Positions 24,509 to 33,192 of a stretch of 64,000 bases of DNA are shown one piece after another. The notes under the pieces are model-generated. The model was not told where the DNA came from. It did not search any database and saw only the letters and a program-made list of their open reading frames with translations. The position numbers and the translations under genes were made by a program. The stretch spans positions 186,001 to 250,000 of the forward strand of contig JBAZPO010000003.1 in NCBI GenBank assembly GCA_041648175.1. Reading direction: 5' to 3'. This DNA is from Desulfobaccales bacterium. Its GTDB lineage: Bacteria; Desulfobacterota; Desulfobaccia; Desulfobaccales; 0-14-0-80-60-11. Position 1 is the first letter of the stretch; each line of letters starts with the position of its first letter.

Positions 24509-25837
24509 ATGAGAACCTATTCAGCCGATTATAAGATTAATGGCGTAACAACATATGAAACTCCTGAGAAGGTTGATCGGGGCTTTCTCACGATGCCTTG
24601 TATCATTCTCTTGCTTTGTATGCTCCCTGACATCCCAGGTTTAGCTATTACAAAAATTCCAATAGCTATTTTATACTCCTGCCTTACCTTAACTGCAGTT
24701 TTGGGGGCATTGACGGGTAAGATTAGGGTAGCAGGCCGGGGAGTTTTCCTGGCATTTCTGTTGATAACTGTCTTGAATTTTTTTAATGCCCTGGTTTATG
24801 GTGCGCCGATTTTACGTTGGATGCGTATCGCTTTCTGCTCCTATGTATTTGCGTCTATGTTCTTTTTTATCGTGGATAAAATCAATACGCCTTACCGGCG
24901 AGATCAGATGTGGAAATTATTGGTTATTTTCGGTTCATTAGCTAGTCTTTTGGATTTTATCGCTGTGACTAGATATGGATTGGCTGGAGCCTTTGAAGAC
25001 CGCGCCGCCGGAGGGCAAGGTTTCACTATAATCGCCTTCATGTTGATTCTTCCGGTTTTGGGAACCGTTTTGGCAAAGAAAAAGTGGCTGTTATTCTTTT
25101 TGATAGCGAACATGTTTTTGTTGTTCCTCAGTGCTTCTCGGGGAGCTTATTTAATTATGGGAGCGGGAATCTTATATACCTTATTCTTTATTCAAAAGCG
25201 TTTCTCCTACCGGCTGTTCTTTTTGCTGTTCGTCCTCATGGTCGGAACGGTTCTCATTAATACCCCAGTCTATGACCGAATGGCTGACCGGTTCTCGAGT
25301 GCCGCAGGCGGGACGGATAACAGTACGATGGCCCGGGTGGATGAAGCCCTCAGCACCGTCAACATTGTGCGTAAGAATTGGGCGACCCTGATTTTTGGCA
25401 AGGGGTATGGAATACCTTGGAAGCCCATATACACACTGAGCATGGGTCGGGAACCCGAGTTACCCGGTGGCTATATGGCCAATGCCCCACACAACGATTA
25501 TGCGGCAAGATTATTATATTGCGGCTTAGTGGGATTAGTGGTGCAACTCCTGCTTTATATAGTTATCGGATTTACTTGTTTTGCGGCTCTGCGGCGCTCC
25601 CGAGGTAGCGATCTCGATATTTACACGAAAGTGCGGCTCCATGGGGCTTTGCTGGTAATGATGTTAATGGTGATGGCCGGGTTTGCTGGGGGTATGTTTA
25701 TTTTTCTCAAAAATAATATAATGGAGGCATTTATTTTTGGGATGGCGATGGCCGATGCCACGGAGATTCTTTCAGGGAAGCGAGCCCAGCTTCGGGAAAA
25801 ATCAATAAATGAACACCAGGGATTACAACGTCAATAA
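24509..25837 (+). CDS. O-antigen ligase / Wzy-like polymerase membrane protein
   Basis: 442 residues from the ATG at 24509, preceded by AAAGGAGAGGTTA (excellent site); a TTG eight codons earlier is in frame but poor. About ten membrane helices with a long periplasmic loop (about 255-340) before the last helices. The Wzy_C (PF04932) pattern is visible: FLSASRGAYLIM, then the loop with FGKGYGIPWKPIYT and the conserved APHNDYAARLLYCGLVG. Joins flipped repeat units or ligates the chain; ligase and polymerase cannot be distinguished by sequence. As the only such gene in the locus it is the best candidate for the polymerase. Confidence 0.85.
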   Translation: MRTYSADYKINGVTTYETPEKVDRGFLTMPCIILLLCMLPDIPGLAITKIPIAILYSCLTLTAVLGALTGKIRVAGRGVFLAFLLITVLNFFNALVYGAPILRWMRIAFCSYVFASMFFFIVDKINTPYRRDQMWKLLVIFGSLASLLDFIAVTRYGLAGAFEDRAAGGQGFTIIAFMLILPVLGTVLAKKKWLLFFLIANMFLLFLSASRGAYLIMGAGILYTLFFIQKRFSYRLFFLLFVLMVGTVLINTPVYDRMADRFSSAAGGTDNSTMARVDEALSTVNIVRKNWATLIFGKGYGIPWKPIYTLSMGREPELPGGYMANAPHNDYAARLLYCGLVGLVVQLLLYIVIGFTCFAALRRSRGSDLDIYTKVRLHGALLVMMLMVMAGFAGGMFIFLKNNIMEAFIFGMAMADATEILSGKRAQLREKSINEHQGLQRQ

Positions 25838-25904
25838 GCATAACATAAAGATAAACTATGAATGTTTAGCAGTCATGTAATTATTATTATAGGATTTTAT
25901 AACT

Positions 25905-27383
25905 ATGACCACTAATTCAATGAACCATAGAATAACAATTAAGGGGAACGATTTTTCCATTGATAAAGATGAACTGAATTGCTGCGCCTCGCAGATCGAA
26001 GACTGGATGTCCACTTATTTTCACCCTCCCTTTAACGGCTCGGGGGGAATAGGGGGACCTATCGCTACGTACTGGGCCTCTTCACCGTATATGGCAGGTC
26101 CTTATGTGATGAATTCTTATGGCCTCATCCGTGGCTTATGCGCCCGCGCCAGAGATGAAAACGCCAGTGAGGCTAGGCTGAGAGCCGAAAATTTGGCTCT
26201 CTATTATCTGCGGTCCCAAGACCCCACCTCAGGAGTTTATATCTGTTCTTGGGGGGAAACCCCTTTGGTATCTAACGGCCTGATTCAACAAGCGTCGGTG
26301 GTTGCAGCCTTATGGGATCTGCAAGGGGCCTGGCCCAATAGAGAGGTCGCCAAATCGGCTCTCCGGGGTTGGGATGCCTGTCTGCAAGACCGGCATTTGC
26401 GGTCCATGTGGCCGGTTCACAATCAGGCCCTGCGCGCCTGTGAAGCTCTAATCCTGGGCATTCAGGCGAGGGGGGATGACCGGCCCAATTCCAGAGAAAA
26501 GGCTCTTCTTCGGCGCGTTGGCCGCTTGGTGGCGGAATCCCAATGGGCCGCTAATTCTCGGGTCGCAGGGGCCCTGCCTCAGGCTTTACCCAATGATGAT
26601 ATTATCATGCCCTATCAGGGTAAGTGCCTAAAACCCTTGATAATGTTATCTGAAGTTTTAGATGATTCTCTTTACCTCGACATTGCTCAACGCTTGGCTG
26701 ATTTTATTGTAAAAAATATGGAGGCTGATGAATCCGGTCCTTTGCTTGGGAGCAGATACCTCCCTGTGGGTGCGGGTCTGAAGCACGCCCGGCGTTTGTA
26801 CCGGGCGCGGCGCCTCTTCCCCTTCCTAGAACCTCACCTCAGGAGGCATCGCCAAAGAAGGATCGAACAATGGGAATTCAGCCCCTGGCCTAGATGGATA
26901 GCCCGGGGACTAGATACGGCGCGGGGACTCTATCATCTGGGGCTAGCTCTTAAAGAAGATAGGTATATCAAAGTAGGGCTGGCCATGCTTGAGAAAGCCT
27001 TGGAATACAGGTCACCCCTCGGGGGAATCAGAAACACGCTGGGCTTTTTCGGAGAAGATCCAGATGGCGTTGGTCAGGTATGGCAGGATGTAGCCGCTAT
27101 TCCACGCTGGAATTCCTACGCAATCCAATTTCTCCATGAACTGGCGTCCGGGGCTCCCGTTCTTAAACCTCAAAAACCGCCTGAAGGTGCCCAGGATATA
27201 GTAAGACTATCAGGAAATACAAGTCTCGTGGAAACTTTAACTGAATTGCATCTGGTGAGGGACACCGGCGAAGAAGTCTGGAGGCTTAAGAAATCTCAGC
27301 GTTGGGGCCGCCCCTTCCGCCAAGTCTGCCAATGGGATGAGGGTGCCGCCATTGCGGGGAGAAAGGGGTTGCGGCAATGTTGA
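25905..27383 (+). CDS. Predicted alpha/alpha-toroid protein, unknown function
   Basis: 492 residues, cytoplasmic by appearance (no signal peptide). It is mostly helical with repeating patterns of a six-hairpin toroid: ASPYMAGPYVMNSYGLIRGL, RAENLALYYLRSQDPTSG, QQASVVAALWDLQ, LDDSLYLDIAQRLADFI and ARGLYHLGLALKED. Such folds occur in glucuronyl C5-epimerases, heparinase-type lyases and unsaturated glucuronyl hydrolases, so a polysaccharide-modifying role is plausible, but I see no diagnostic catalytic motif. It overlaps the next gene by 7 bases (ATG within its end), and together they may form a two-subunit enzyme. ATG at 25905 follows TAGGATTTTATAACT. Confidence 0.7.
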   Translation: MTTNSMNHRITIKGNDFSIDKDELNCCASQIEDWMSTYFHPPFNGSGGIGGPIATYWASSPYMAGPYVMNSYGLIRGLCARARDENASEARLRAENLALYYLRSQDPTSGVYICSWGETPLVSNGLIQQASVVAALWDLQGAWPNREVAKSALRGWDACLQDRHLRSMWPVHNQALRACEALILGIQARGDDRPNSREKALLRRVGRLVAESQWAANSRVAGALPQALPNDDIIMPYQGKCLKPLIMLSEVLDDSLYLDIAQRLADFIVKNMEADESGPLLGSRYLPVGAGLKHARRLYRARRLFPFLEPHLRRHRQRRIEQWEFSPWPRWIARGLDTARGLYHLGLALKEDRYIKVGLAMLEKALEYRSPLGGIRNTLGFFGEDPDGVGQVWQDVAAIPRWNSYAIQFLHELASGAPVLKPQKPPEGAQDIVRLSGNTSLVETLTELHLVRDTGEEVWRLKKSQRWGRPFRQVCQWDEGAAIAGRKGLRQC

Positions 27384-28210
27384 AATGGGATCCAAGAACA
27401 AATTGCATTACCGAATGGCAGGTGCCCAAGTGGCCTCAACCGCTGCGCTTTTCCGGTTGGGGATTCGAGTTCGGCAATTGGTTCGGCTTTTTTGGCCACG
27501 AGCGTCTGGGGGGTCTAGCCTGCCAGATCATCAATTGTGAACTCTCCACCTTCGGATCGACGAAACTCGTCAGCACTTGGGACATCAAATTCCCTAAGGC
27601 CACAATGCAGGCTCAATTGACAGATGAATTAGTTGCGCCTACTAAGCTTGTGCGGACGCTTGCCATTACCAACCTTTCGGAGAAACACGTGGGCTGGCTT
27701 GGTGATGCCGTGCTTCGGATGGTTATACCCTGGGAAGAGGGGCTCGTAGCTGAAGTCGAACACAGAGAGATTACCCATAATAATTCAAATTTTTACCATG
27801 ATACTGAAGAGCTGGAGGTGGCCTTGCGATGGCCTGATGGGCGGCGCTTGACGGTCAGCAGGAATGGCTACCCCAATGTCCCGCCGGGTTTGACCCCCTA
27901 TCTTTATGTCCGCGATCAACCTGCTATGCCCCAGTACCCCCATGACCATTGCGCCACCCCCGCCTGGGTGGTTCATGCCCGATGCTTGGTGGATTATCCT
28001 GGGGCCTTAGTATTTCGCCTCTGGCGAAATCCGCTGATCTTGTGGAGTCGCGGCATTATCGGGCGTTATGTGCTCTCCCCGGGACGGCTGACAAATCTTT
28101 GGCGGGCTGGGGAATGGCGACCGGGACAAAGATGGTCTTTATTCGGGGTATGGCCGCTTAGGCCCAAAGAAAGTTTCAATATCACTGTCGAGGTTGAAGC
28201 TTCTTTATAA
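27377..28210 (+). CDS. Beta-rich hypothetical protein coupled to toroid protein
   Basis: 277 residues, not recognised. Rich in Trp and beta-strand-like alternation (WPQPLRFSGWGFEFGNWFGFFG; TRTLAITNLSEKHVGWL; WVVHARCLVDYPGALVFRLW), with no signal peptide or membrane helix. It starts inside the last codons of the toroid gene, so the two are almost certainly co-translated. In heparinase-like enzymes a toroid is followed by a beta-sandwich domain; here the two could be the same architecture split over two genes. This is inference from order and composition and would need a structure model. Confidence 0.65.
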   Translation: MLKWDPRTNCITEWQVPKWPQPLRFSGWGFEFGNWFGFFGHERLGGLACQIINCELSTFGSTKLVSTWDIKFPKATMQAQLTDELVAPTKLVRTLAITNLSEKHVGWLGDAVLRMVIPWEEGLVAEVEHREITHNNSNFYHDTEELEVALRWPDGRRLTVSRNGYPNVPPGLTPYLYVRDQPAMPQYPHDHCATPAWVVHARCLVDYPGALVFRLWRNPLILWSRGIIGRYVLSPGRLTNLWRAGEWRPGQRWSLFGVWPLRPKESFNITVEVEASL

Positions 28211-28235
28211 ATTAACCAGAGATTGCTAATAGCCG

Positions 28236-29549
28236 ATGCGAGAAATGGAAAAGAATTTATTACTCCTCTGTTACTATTTTCCTCCGGCGCCCCTGGCCTT
28301 TGCACAACGTGTTGCCAAGTTATCCAAATACTTGCCGGGGGAGACCGGCTGGATTCCCCAGGTAATTTGTGGGGAGTTAGCCCTGGATGTGCCTGGTTTG
28401 GATAACACCTTGCTATCTGAACTTCCAGAAATTGTCGGCATCGAACGGGTTGGAAGTTATCTATCGTCTACCCTAGCCCGTAGGTTAAAAGCCTGGCATC
28501 TTCAAAAACCCATAACGCTTTGGCGGAAGTTAACCGTTAAGCCCGATGCCTTTGGGGATTGGATCGAGGCTGCGATTGCTGCAGCGGAGAAAAAGTTTCC
28601 AGGTGGCAAAGGCCTTAAAGTTATTCTGGCATCTGGACCGCCTAACAGTGTCTATGTCGTCGGCGCCCGCCTCAGCCAACGCTGGAATATACCTTTGGTT
28701 ATAGATATGCGTGATCCCTGGAGTCGGGATTGGGGAAAACAGCACTGGTTTAAGTCTTGGCTTAACCGCCCAACCGGATTAATGGAAGGGAAGATCTATC
28801 AAGCATCGTCTGCAATCATCACTAACACCCCGGGTAACAAACTGGATTTAAAACGCCGTTATCCTCAATATTGCGAAAAAATTGAGATGATTCCCAACGG
28901 ATTTGATCCTGAAGACTTGAATTGCCAGCGAGGCCCTCAGCTCAGGGGCAACGGAGAGTCGAACCAGGCCATTCATTTGCTTTATTTGGGAGGCATCAGG
29001 GGCAGAGGATTCGAAGATCAATTTTTTAAAGTCCTGGCCGAATTTCTGAGGGAACACCCGGAAGAACGCAATCTTTTAAAAATTCATTTTGTCGGTGGGA
29101 CATCAGCCCAGATAGATGCATTGACCAAACATTTCGGTCTTAACGATATCTGCCAGGCTCACGGTATTGTTCCTGCCGATGCTGTCGGACGACCCTTGGC
29201 CGAGGCGGATATCTATGTGCTCCTATTACCCCCTGGCAATTATGGTGGATGTGTTCCAGCCAAATTATATTATTACTTGGCAGGCGGGAAATATGTTTTT
29301 GCAATGGTGGCTGAAGGTTCAGCTAAAACCATACTGGCAGGTTTAAAGGACTTGGCTGTCATAGCAGATTATCGCGACGAAAAGTCAGGAAAGGCCGCCT
29401 TAGCCGAAATCATCGCAAAAGCACGACGGTCAAACCAGACGCCGAGGGAAGATTCATTGCCTCCGTATGCTCTGCCATATGATCGACGCAACATAGCTCG
29501 ACAAGTGGCAGCGGTTCTGGATAAAGTAGTGGCGGAAACTCCCAAGTAA
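28236..29549 (+). CDS. GT4-type glycosyltransferase
   Basis: 437 residues of GT-B fold. N-terminal LLCYYFPPAPLAFAQRVAKL is the acceptor-domain loop common to GT4 enzymes, PLVIDMRDPWSRDWG closes the N-domain, and IEMIPNGFDPEDL begins the donor domain, with LYLGGIRGRGFEDQFF and late AEADIYVLLLPPGNYGGCVPAKLYYYLAGGKYVF corresponding to the nucleotide-sugar region (the usual ExxxxE region is degenerate here). Cytoplasmic, adds one sugar to the lipid-linked repeat. First of three closely spaced GT4 genes. Confidence 0.85.
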   Translation: MREMEKNLLLLCYYFPPAPLAFAQRVAKLSKYLPGETGWIPQVICGELALDVPGLDNTLLSELPEIVGIERVGSYLSSTLARRLKAWHLQKPITLWRKLTVKPDAFGDWIEAAIAAAEKKFPGGKGLKVILASGPPNSVYVVGARLSQRWNIPLVIDMRDPWSRDWGKQHWFKSWLNRPTGLMEGKIYQASSAIITNTPGNKLDLKRRYPQYCEKIEMIPNGFDPEDLNCQRGPQLRGNGESNQAIHLLYLGGIRGRGFEDQFFKVLAEFLREHPEERNLLKIHFVGGTSAQIDALTKHFGLNDICQAHGIVPADAVGRPLAEADIYVLLLPPGNYGGCVPAKLYYYLAGGKYVFAMVAEGSAKTILAGLKDLAVIADYRDEKSGKAALAEIIAKARRSNQTPREDSLPPYALPYDRRNIARQVAAVLDKVVAETPK

Positions 29550-29550
29550 A

Positions 29551-30705
29551 ATGCGGATCTGTTACCTATATGGTGGTGTCCATGCCACAGATGGCGGCAT
29601 CGGATTTTTGCGGATTTTGTGCTCTCAACTCCGATCATGGGGCCACACGTGTTTCACGATACTGGGGGAAGCCCACGAAGTTTTAATGGGAGAGGCCGTT
29701 GACCAGGAAATCCATCTTAATGGCGATTGGAGCCTGGGTTTTGGGGCAGCGCAACGCCAGACCCAGAATCAGTTAAGGTCAGCTCTTCATGAGCTTAAGC
29801 CGGATGTCGTGCATATCATTCATCCTTCCGCCTACTACGGGGCCAACGGAAATATTCATGCCTTGCCGGTTATCTGGAGGGAGTACCCCGTTGTCGCAAC
29901 TTTTTGGGGATTCAATATGGGACACGGCGCCACGTGGCTAACTCGAGCCCTGGTGCTTTGGTTACTTTGGGGCTCTCAGGCTTTAGCCTCCCATGATTTC
30001 AAGCTCATGGCGGATATGCGCAGACTCTGTCTGGGAATGCGACAGATGCATTTTCTGCCGGTGGGCAGTAATATTCTCCCCTCGGCGGCAGTTTTGCAGG
30101 CTTCCCGGCCTGAGCTGCGGCAGCGTTATAACCTTGATCTGGATAAGCAATACATCGGCTATTTCGGCGGCTTTGATCAGAGCATGGGTGTCGTTGATCT
30201 ATGCCAGGCGGTGCGCCGGCTCCGGGAAGATGGCCATCACCGCCTGCGTCTCCTGCTCATCGGCTGGCAACGGCATCGCCAGAATCCCCGATTTCTTGCC
30301 ATGCAACAGTCAATTGAACGGGAACATATAGAAGACATCGTTATTATGACCCCATACGCTCCGGATGAGGAGGCCGCCGGCCTGCTGCGAGCCGCCGATC
30401 TTGTGGCCTTGCCCTATCGCCACAATTCCTTGGGACGCAGCAGCCTGATGGCAGCTTTACGGGCCGGCGCCCCGGTGGTATTGGCCTCATCCCTCGATGA
30501 TTTGGGTTGCTTGAACGAGGCGGTAGTGCGAGTCCCCCCCCAAAACCCAACGACTCTTGCTCAACAGATTGACTCGGTTTTAAAGGATCCTCAGCGCGCC
30601 GAGGTCTTGGGACAGTCAGGGCGCCAAGTATGGGAAAAGAACTTTAGTTGGCCGGTTATTGCCAAAAACCATCTTGAAGTTTATCAGACCATTCTAAAAC
30701 AATGA
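29551..30705 (+). CDS. GT4-type glycosyltransferase
   Basis: 384 residues, starting one base after the previous stop. GT-B pattern: ICYLYGGVHATDGGIGFLRIL at the N-terminus, DVVHIIHPSAYYGANG in the N-domain, IGYFGGFDQSMGVVDLCQAV starting the donor domain, and LRAADLVALPYRHNSLGRSSLMAALRAGAPVV, the conserved donor-binding end. It overlaps the next gene by 4 bases (ATGA), so all three form one translational chain. Substrate unknown; Mg-independent retaining chemistry is the family norm. Confidence 0.87.
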   Translation: MRICYLYGGVHATDGGIGFLRILCSQLRSWGHTCFTILGEAHEVLMGEAVDQEIHLNGDWSLGFGAAQRQTQNQLRSALHELKPDVVHIIHPSAYYGANGNIHALPVIWREYPVVATFWGFNMGHGATWLTRALVLWLLWGSQALASHDFKLMADMRRLCLGMRQMHFLPVGSNILPSAAVLQASRPELRQRYNLDLDKQYIGYFGGFDQSMGVVDLCQAVRRLREDGHHRLRLLLIGWQRHRQNPRFLAMQQSIEREHIEDIVIMTPYAPDEEAAGLLRAADLVALPYRHNSLGRSSLMAALRAGAPVVLASSLDDLGCLNEAVVRVPPQNPTTLAQQIDSVLKDPQRAEVLGQSGRQVWEKNFSWPVIAKNHLEVYQTILKQ

Positions 30706-31874
30706 TGCGAACTGATTTAACCAAACGTGTGACTGCTTTAGCGGTGATGTACAATAACTTCGGACCATACCATTTGGCGAGGCTGGCAGTTACCACCAAG
30801 CTTTCCAAAGAGAAAGGCTTAAATGTCGTGGGTATTGAGCTTGCTTCCCACGAAACTATTCACCCCTGGTCGGCTGATAAAGCTCCGGCAGAAATTAACC
30901 AGGTTACGATCTTTGCCAACCAGGCTATTGAGAAAATTTCCTCTTGGAAGCTGGTTCTCGGTACCTGGTTCACGCTCAATTCCCTGAATCCCCAAGCCAT
31001 GGCCATCGGCCTTTCAAAAAATACGATTTATGCCTTACTTACGGCCTTACTTTGGGCTCGATTAAAAAAGTGCCTGACGGTGGTTATGATGGATAGCAAG
31101 TTTGATGATGCCCCCCGGCATCCCATCAAAGAATGGGTCAAAAAAAGGATCTATTCATGCTTCCATGCCGCCCTGGTAGGAGGGACACAGAGCAGACACT
31201 ATGCAGAATTCCTGGGAATTGCCCCTGCCAAAATATTTGTTGGCTGCGACGTGGTAGATAATGACCACTTTGCGCAACTGGCCGATTATTCCCGGGGTCA
31301 GGCCAGCTCTTTAAGGGAACAATACCACTTGCCAAAGAATTATTTTCTCTGCGTCAGCCGGCTCAGTGAGAAGAAAAACCTGTTCCGTTTGTTAGAAGCC
31401 TACAACGATTATTACCGCAATGCTCCGCAACAGCCTTGGGGTTTGGTCATTTGCGGTTCCGGTCCACTGGAGCAGGAATTGAAAGACACGGCTCGTCAAT
31501 TGGCCTTGGATCACGTGCGGTTTTCCGGTTTTGCCCAGGTTGACACCTTACCGGTGTACTACGGGCTGGCCCGCTGTTTTATCTTGCCCAGTTCGCATAG
31601 TGAGCAATGGGGCCTGGTTGTCAATGAAGCTATGGCTGCGGGACTACCGGTACTGGTAAGTCAAGCCTGTGGCTGCGCCCCGGATCTGGTCCAGGAAGGG
31701 GTAAATGGGTACACCTTTAACCCCTATGATGTAAAAGGCCTGGCGCAGTTACTGCTCAAGATGTCCTCCGGCGGGCTGGACCTCCAGTCCATGGGGGAAG
31801 CCTCTCGCCGCATAATTGCCAACTGGTCCCTGGATACCTTTGCTCAAGGTTTACTTGCGGCAGTCAAAGAGTGA
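30702..31874 (+). CDS. GT4-type glycosyltransferase
   Basis: 390 residues of GT-B fold. Visible motifs: MYNNFGPYHLARLAVTTKL (N-domain loop), ALVGGTQSRHYAEFLGI (inter-domain), FLCVSRLSEKKNLFRLLEAY (donor-domain start), and the classic ExxxxxxxE region SHSEQWGLVVNEAMAAGLPVLVS with E at both anchor positions. Retaining sugar transferase acting on the lipid-linked intermediate. GC-rich, in sharp contrast to the next glycosyltransferase. Confidence 0.9.
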   Translation: MMRTDLTKRVTALAVMYNNFGPYHLARLAVTTKLSKEKGLNVVGIELASHETIHPWSADKAPAEINQVTIFANQAIEKISSWKLVLGTWFTLNSLNPQAMAIGLSKNTIYALLTALLWARLKKCLTVVMMDSKFDDAPRHPIKEWVKKRIYSCFHAALVGGTQSRHYAEFLGIAPAKIFVGCDVVDNDHFAQLADYSRGQASSLREQYHLPKNYFLCVSRLSEKKNLFRLLEAYNDYYRNAPQQPWGLVICGSGPLEQELKDTARQLALDHVRFSGFAQVDTLPVYYGLARCFILPSSHSEQWGLVVNEAMAAGLPVLVSQACGCAPDLVQEGVNGYTFNPYDVKGLAQLLLKMSSGGLDLQSMGEASRRIIANWSLDTFAQGLLAAVKE

Positions 31875-31952
31875 AAGACCACTGGCGGAATCTTGTTGAC
31901 CGAGAGAACAGCCACAACATTACCTAAAACTAACTATAACAATTAACTTCAG

Positions 31953-33101
31953 ATGAAAATATTATTAGATTTCACTTCAAGAGCTGCAGGCGGAGGCGTA
32001 ACCTTCTTAAATAATTTTATCCCCAACCTGGCTAAATTGAGAACTGATCATCTTTTCTATTTATTTACGCCTGCACCGTTATCCTATAGTTTGCCCGCTA
32101 ATTTTACAGTAATCCCAGTTCAAGCAAGGTTTCCTTATGAAATATGGAAAATACTCTGGTATCAGATCACAATTAAAAATTTTATACTTAAAGAAAATAT
32201 TGATTTGTTCTATGGATCTACCGGTATTAGCCCACTAACATTAACGTGCCCCAGTATCTTAACGCTGCAAAATTTATGGCCCTTCCTCTCAAATGAAGCT
32301 GCCTTACCCATAAAAATTTTGAAATACTTAAGAAAAAAATATATTAATAAATCATCACAACTAGCAACTTTAATCCACTTTGCATCTTTTTCAGCTTTCC
32401 AAGAACATATCCGTCTTGGCTTAAACATCGATCAAAAAAAGGCAAAGATTATTCACTTTGGCATAGGAAATATTTTCTTTAAAATCCATGATTCCCTATT
32501 TTTAGAAGAGTACCTAAGAACAATAAATTTGCATAATAAAGAATTTATATTATTCGTAGGAAATATTTTCAGACATAAAAATATTATCGACCTGATTAAA
32601 GCTTATAGTATTATGAAGGATAAAATTAAAGGAAGCATTCCTTATTTAGTGATTGCTGGCAGATTAATGGAAGATGATTATATGAATGAATTAAATTTAT
32701 TAGTCGAAAAGTTATTAATTAAAGACTATGTAATTTTCTTAGGAGAAATTAATTACGATAATTTACCATTAATATACAGGTCAGCTAAACTTTTTGTTTT
32801 TCCATCGGTCTTAGAAACTTTCGGGTTCCCGATGATTGAAGCCATGGCTTGTCAGGTTCCTCTTATAGCCTCAGATATTCCAATCGCCCATGAATTATGT
32901 GGAGAAGCCTCACTCTATTTTCCGCCGAATGATCCTGAGAAACTAGCCTCGTTGATGCTTAATGTAATGCAAGATAACGATCTAAGAAAATCTCTTGTGG
33001 AAAAAGGGGTAAACATTGCCAAGACTTTTACGTGGGAAGATACGGCTCTGAAGATGCTAACGCTATTTTCGGAAGCCTACTCAAAGAAGCATGCTGAATA
33101 G
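31953..33101 (+). CDS. GT4-type glycosyltransferase, strongly AT-rich
   Basis: 382 residues. N-terminal ILLDFTSRAAGGGVTFLNNFI, donor-domain start FILFVGNIFRHKNIIDLIKAY and the E-motif region SVLETFGFPMIEAMACQVPLIASD are diagnostic of GT4. Composition is extreme: the 60 bases at 32521-32580 are only about 18 percent G+C (11 of 60), while flanking GT4 genes are well above half. Codons favour ATA, AAT and TTA. The gene has no overlap with its neighbours (78 and 91 bases), consistent with insertion as a separate cassette. Confidence 0.9.
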   Translation: MKILLDFTSRAAGGGVTFLNNFIPNLAKLRTDHLFYLFTPAPLSYSLPANFTVIPVQARFPYEIWKILWYQITIKNFILKENIDLFYGSTGISPLTLTCPSILTLQNLWPFLSNEAALPIKILKYLRKKYINKSSQLATLIHFASFSAFQEHIRLGLNIDQKKAKIIHFGIGNIFFKIHDSLFLEEYLRTINLHNKEFILFVGNIFRHKNIIDLIKAYSIMKDKIKGSIPYLVIAGRLMEDDYMNELNLLVEKLLIKDYVIFLGEINYDNLPLIYRSAKLFVFPSVLETFGFPMIEAMACQVPLIASDIPIAHELCGEASLYFPPNDPEKLASLMLNVMQDNDLRKSLVEKGVNIAKTFTWEDTALKMLTLFSEAYSKKHAE

Positions 33102-33192
33102 TGGCCCAATGTTGTTATGTTATCAATGATCGGGCAACTAACTCACTCAGGCCTGAATGTTAGACGGTAAATAGACCAAAGGAATAACTGGC

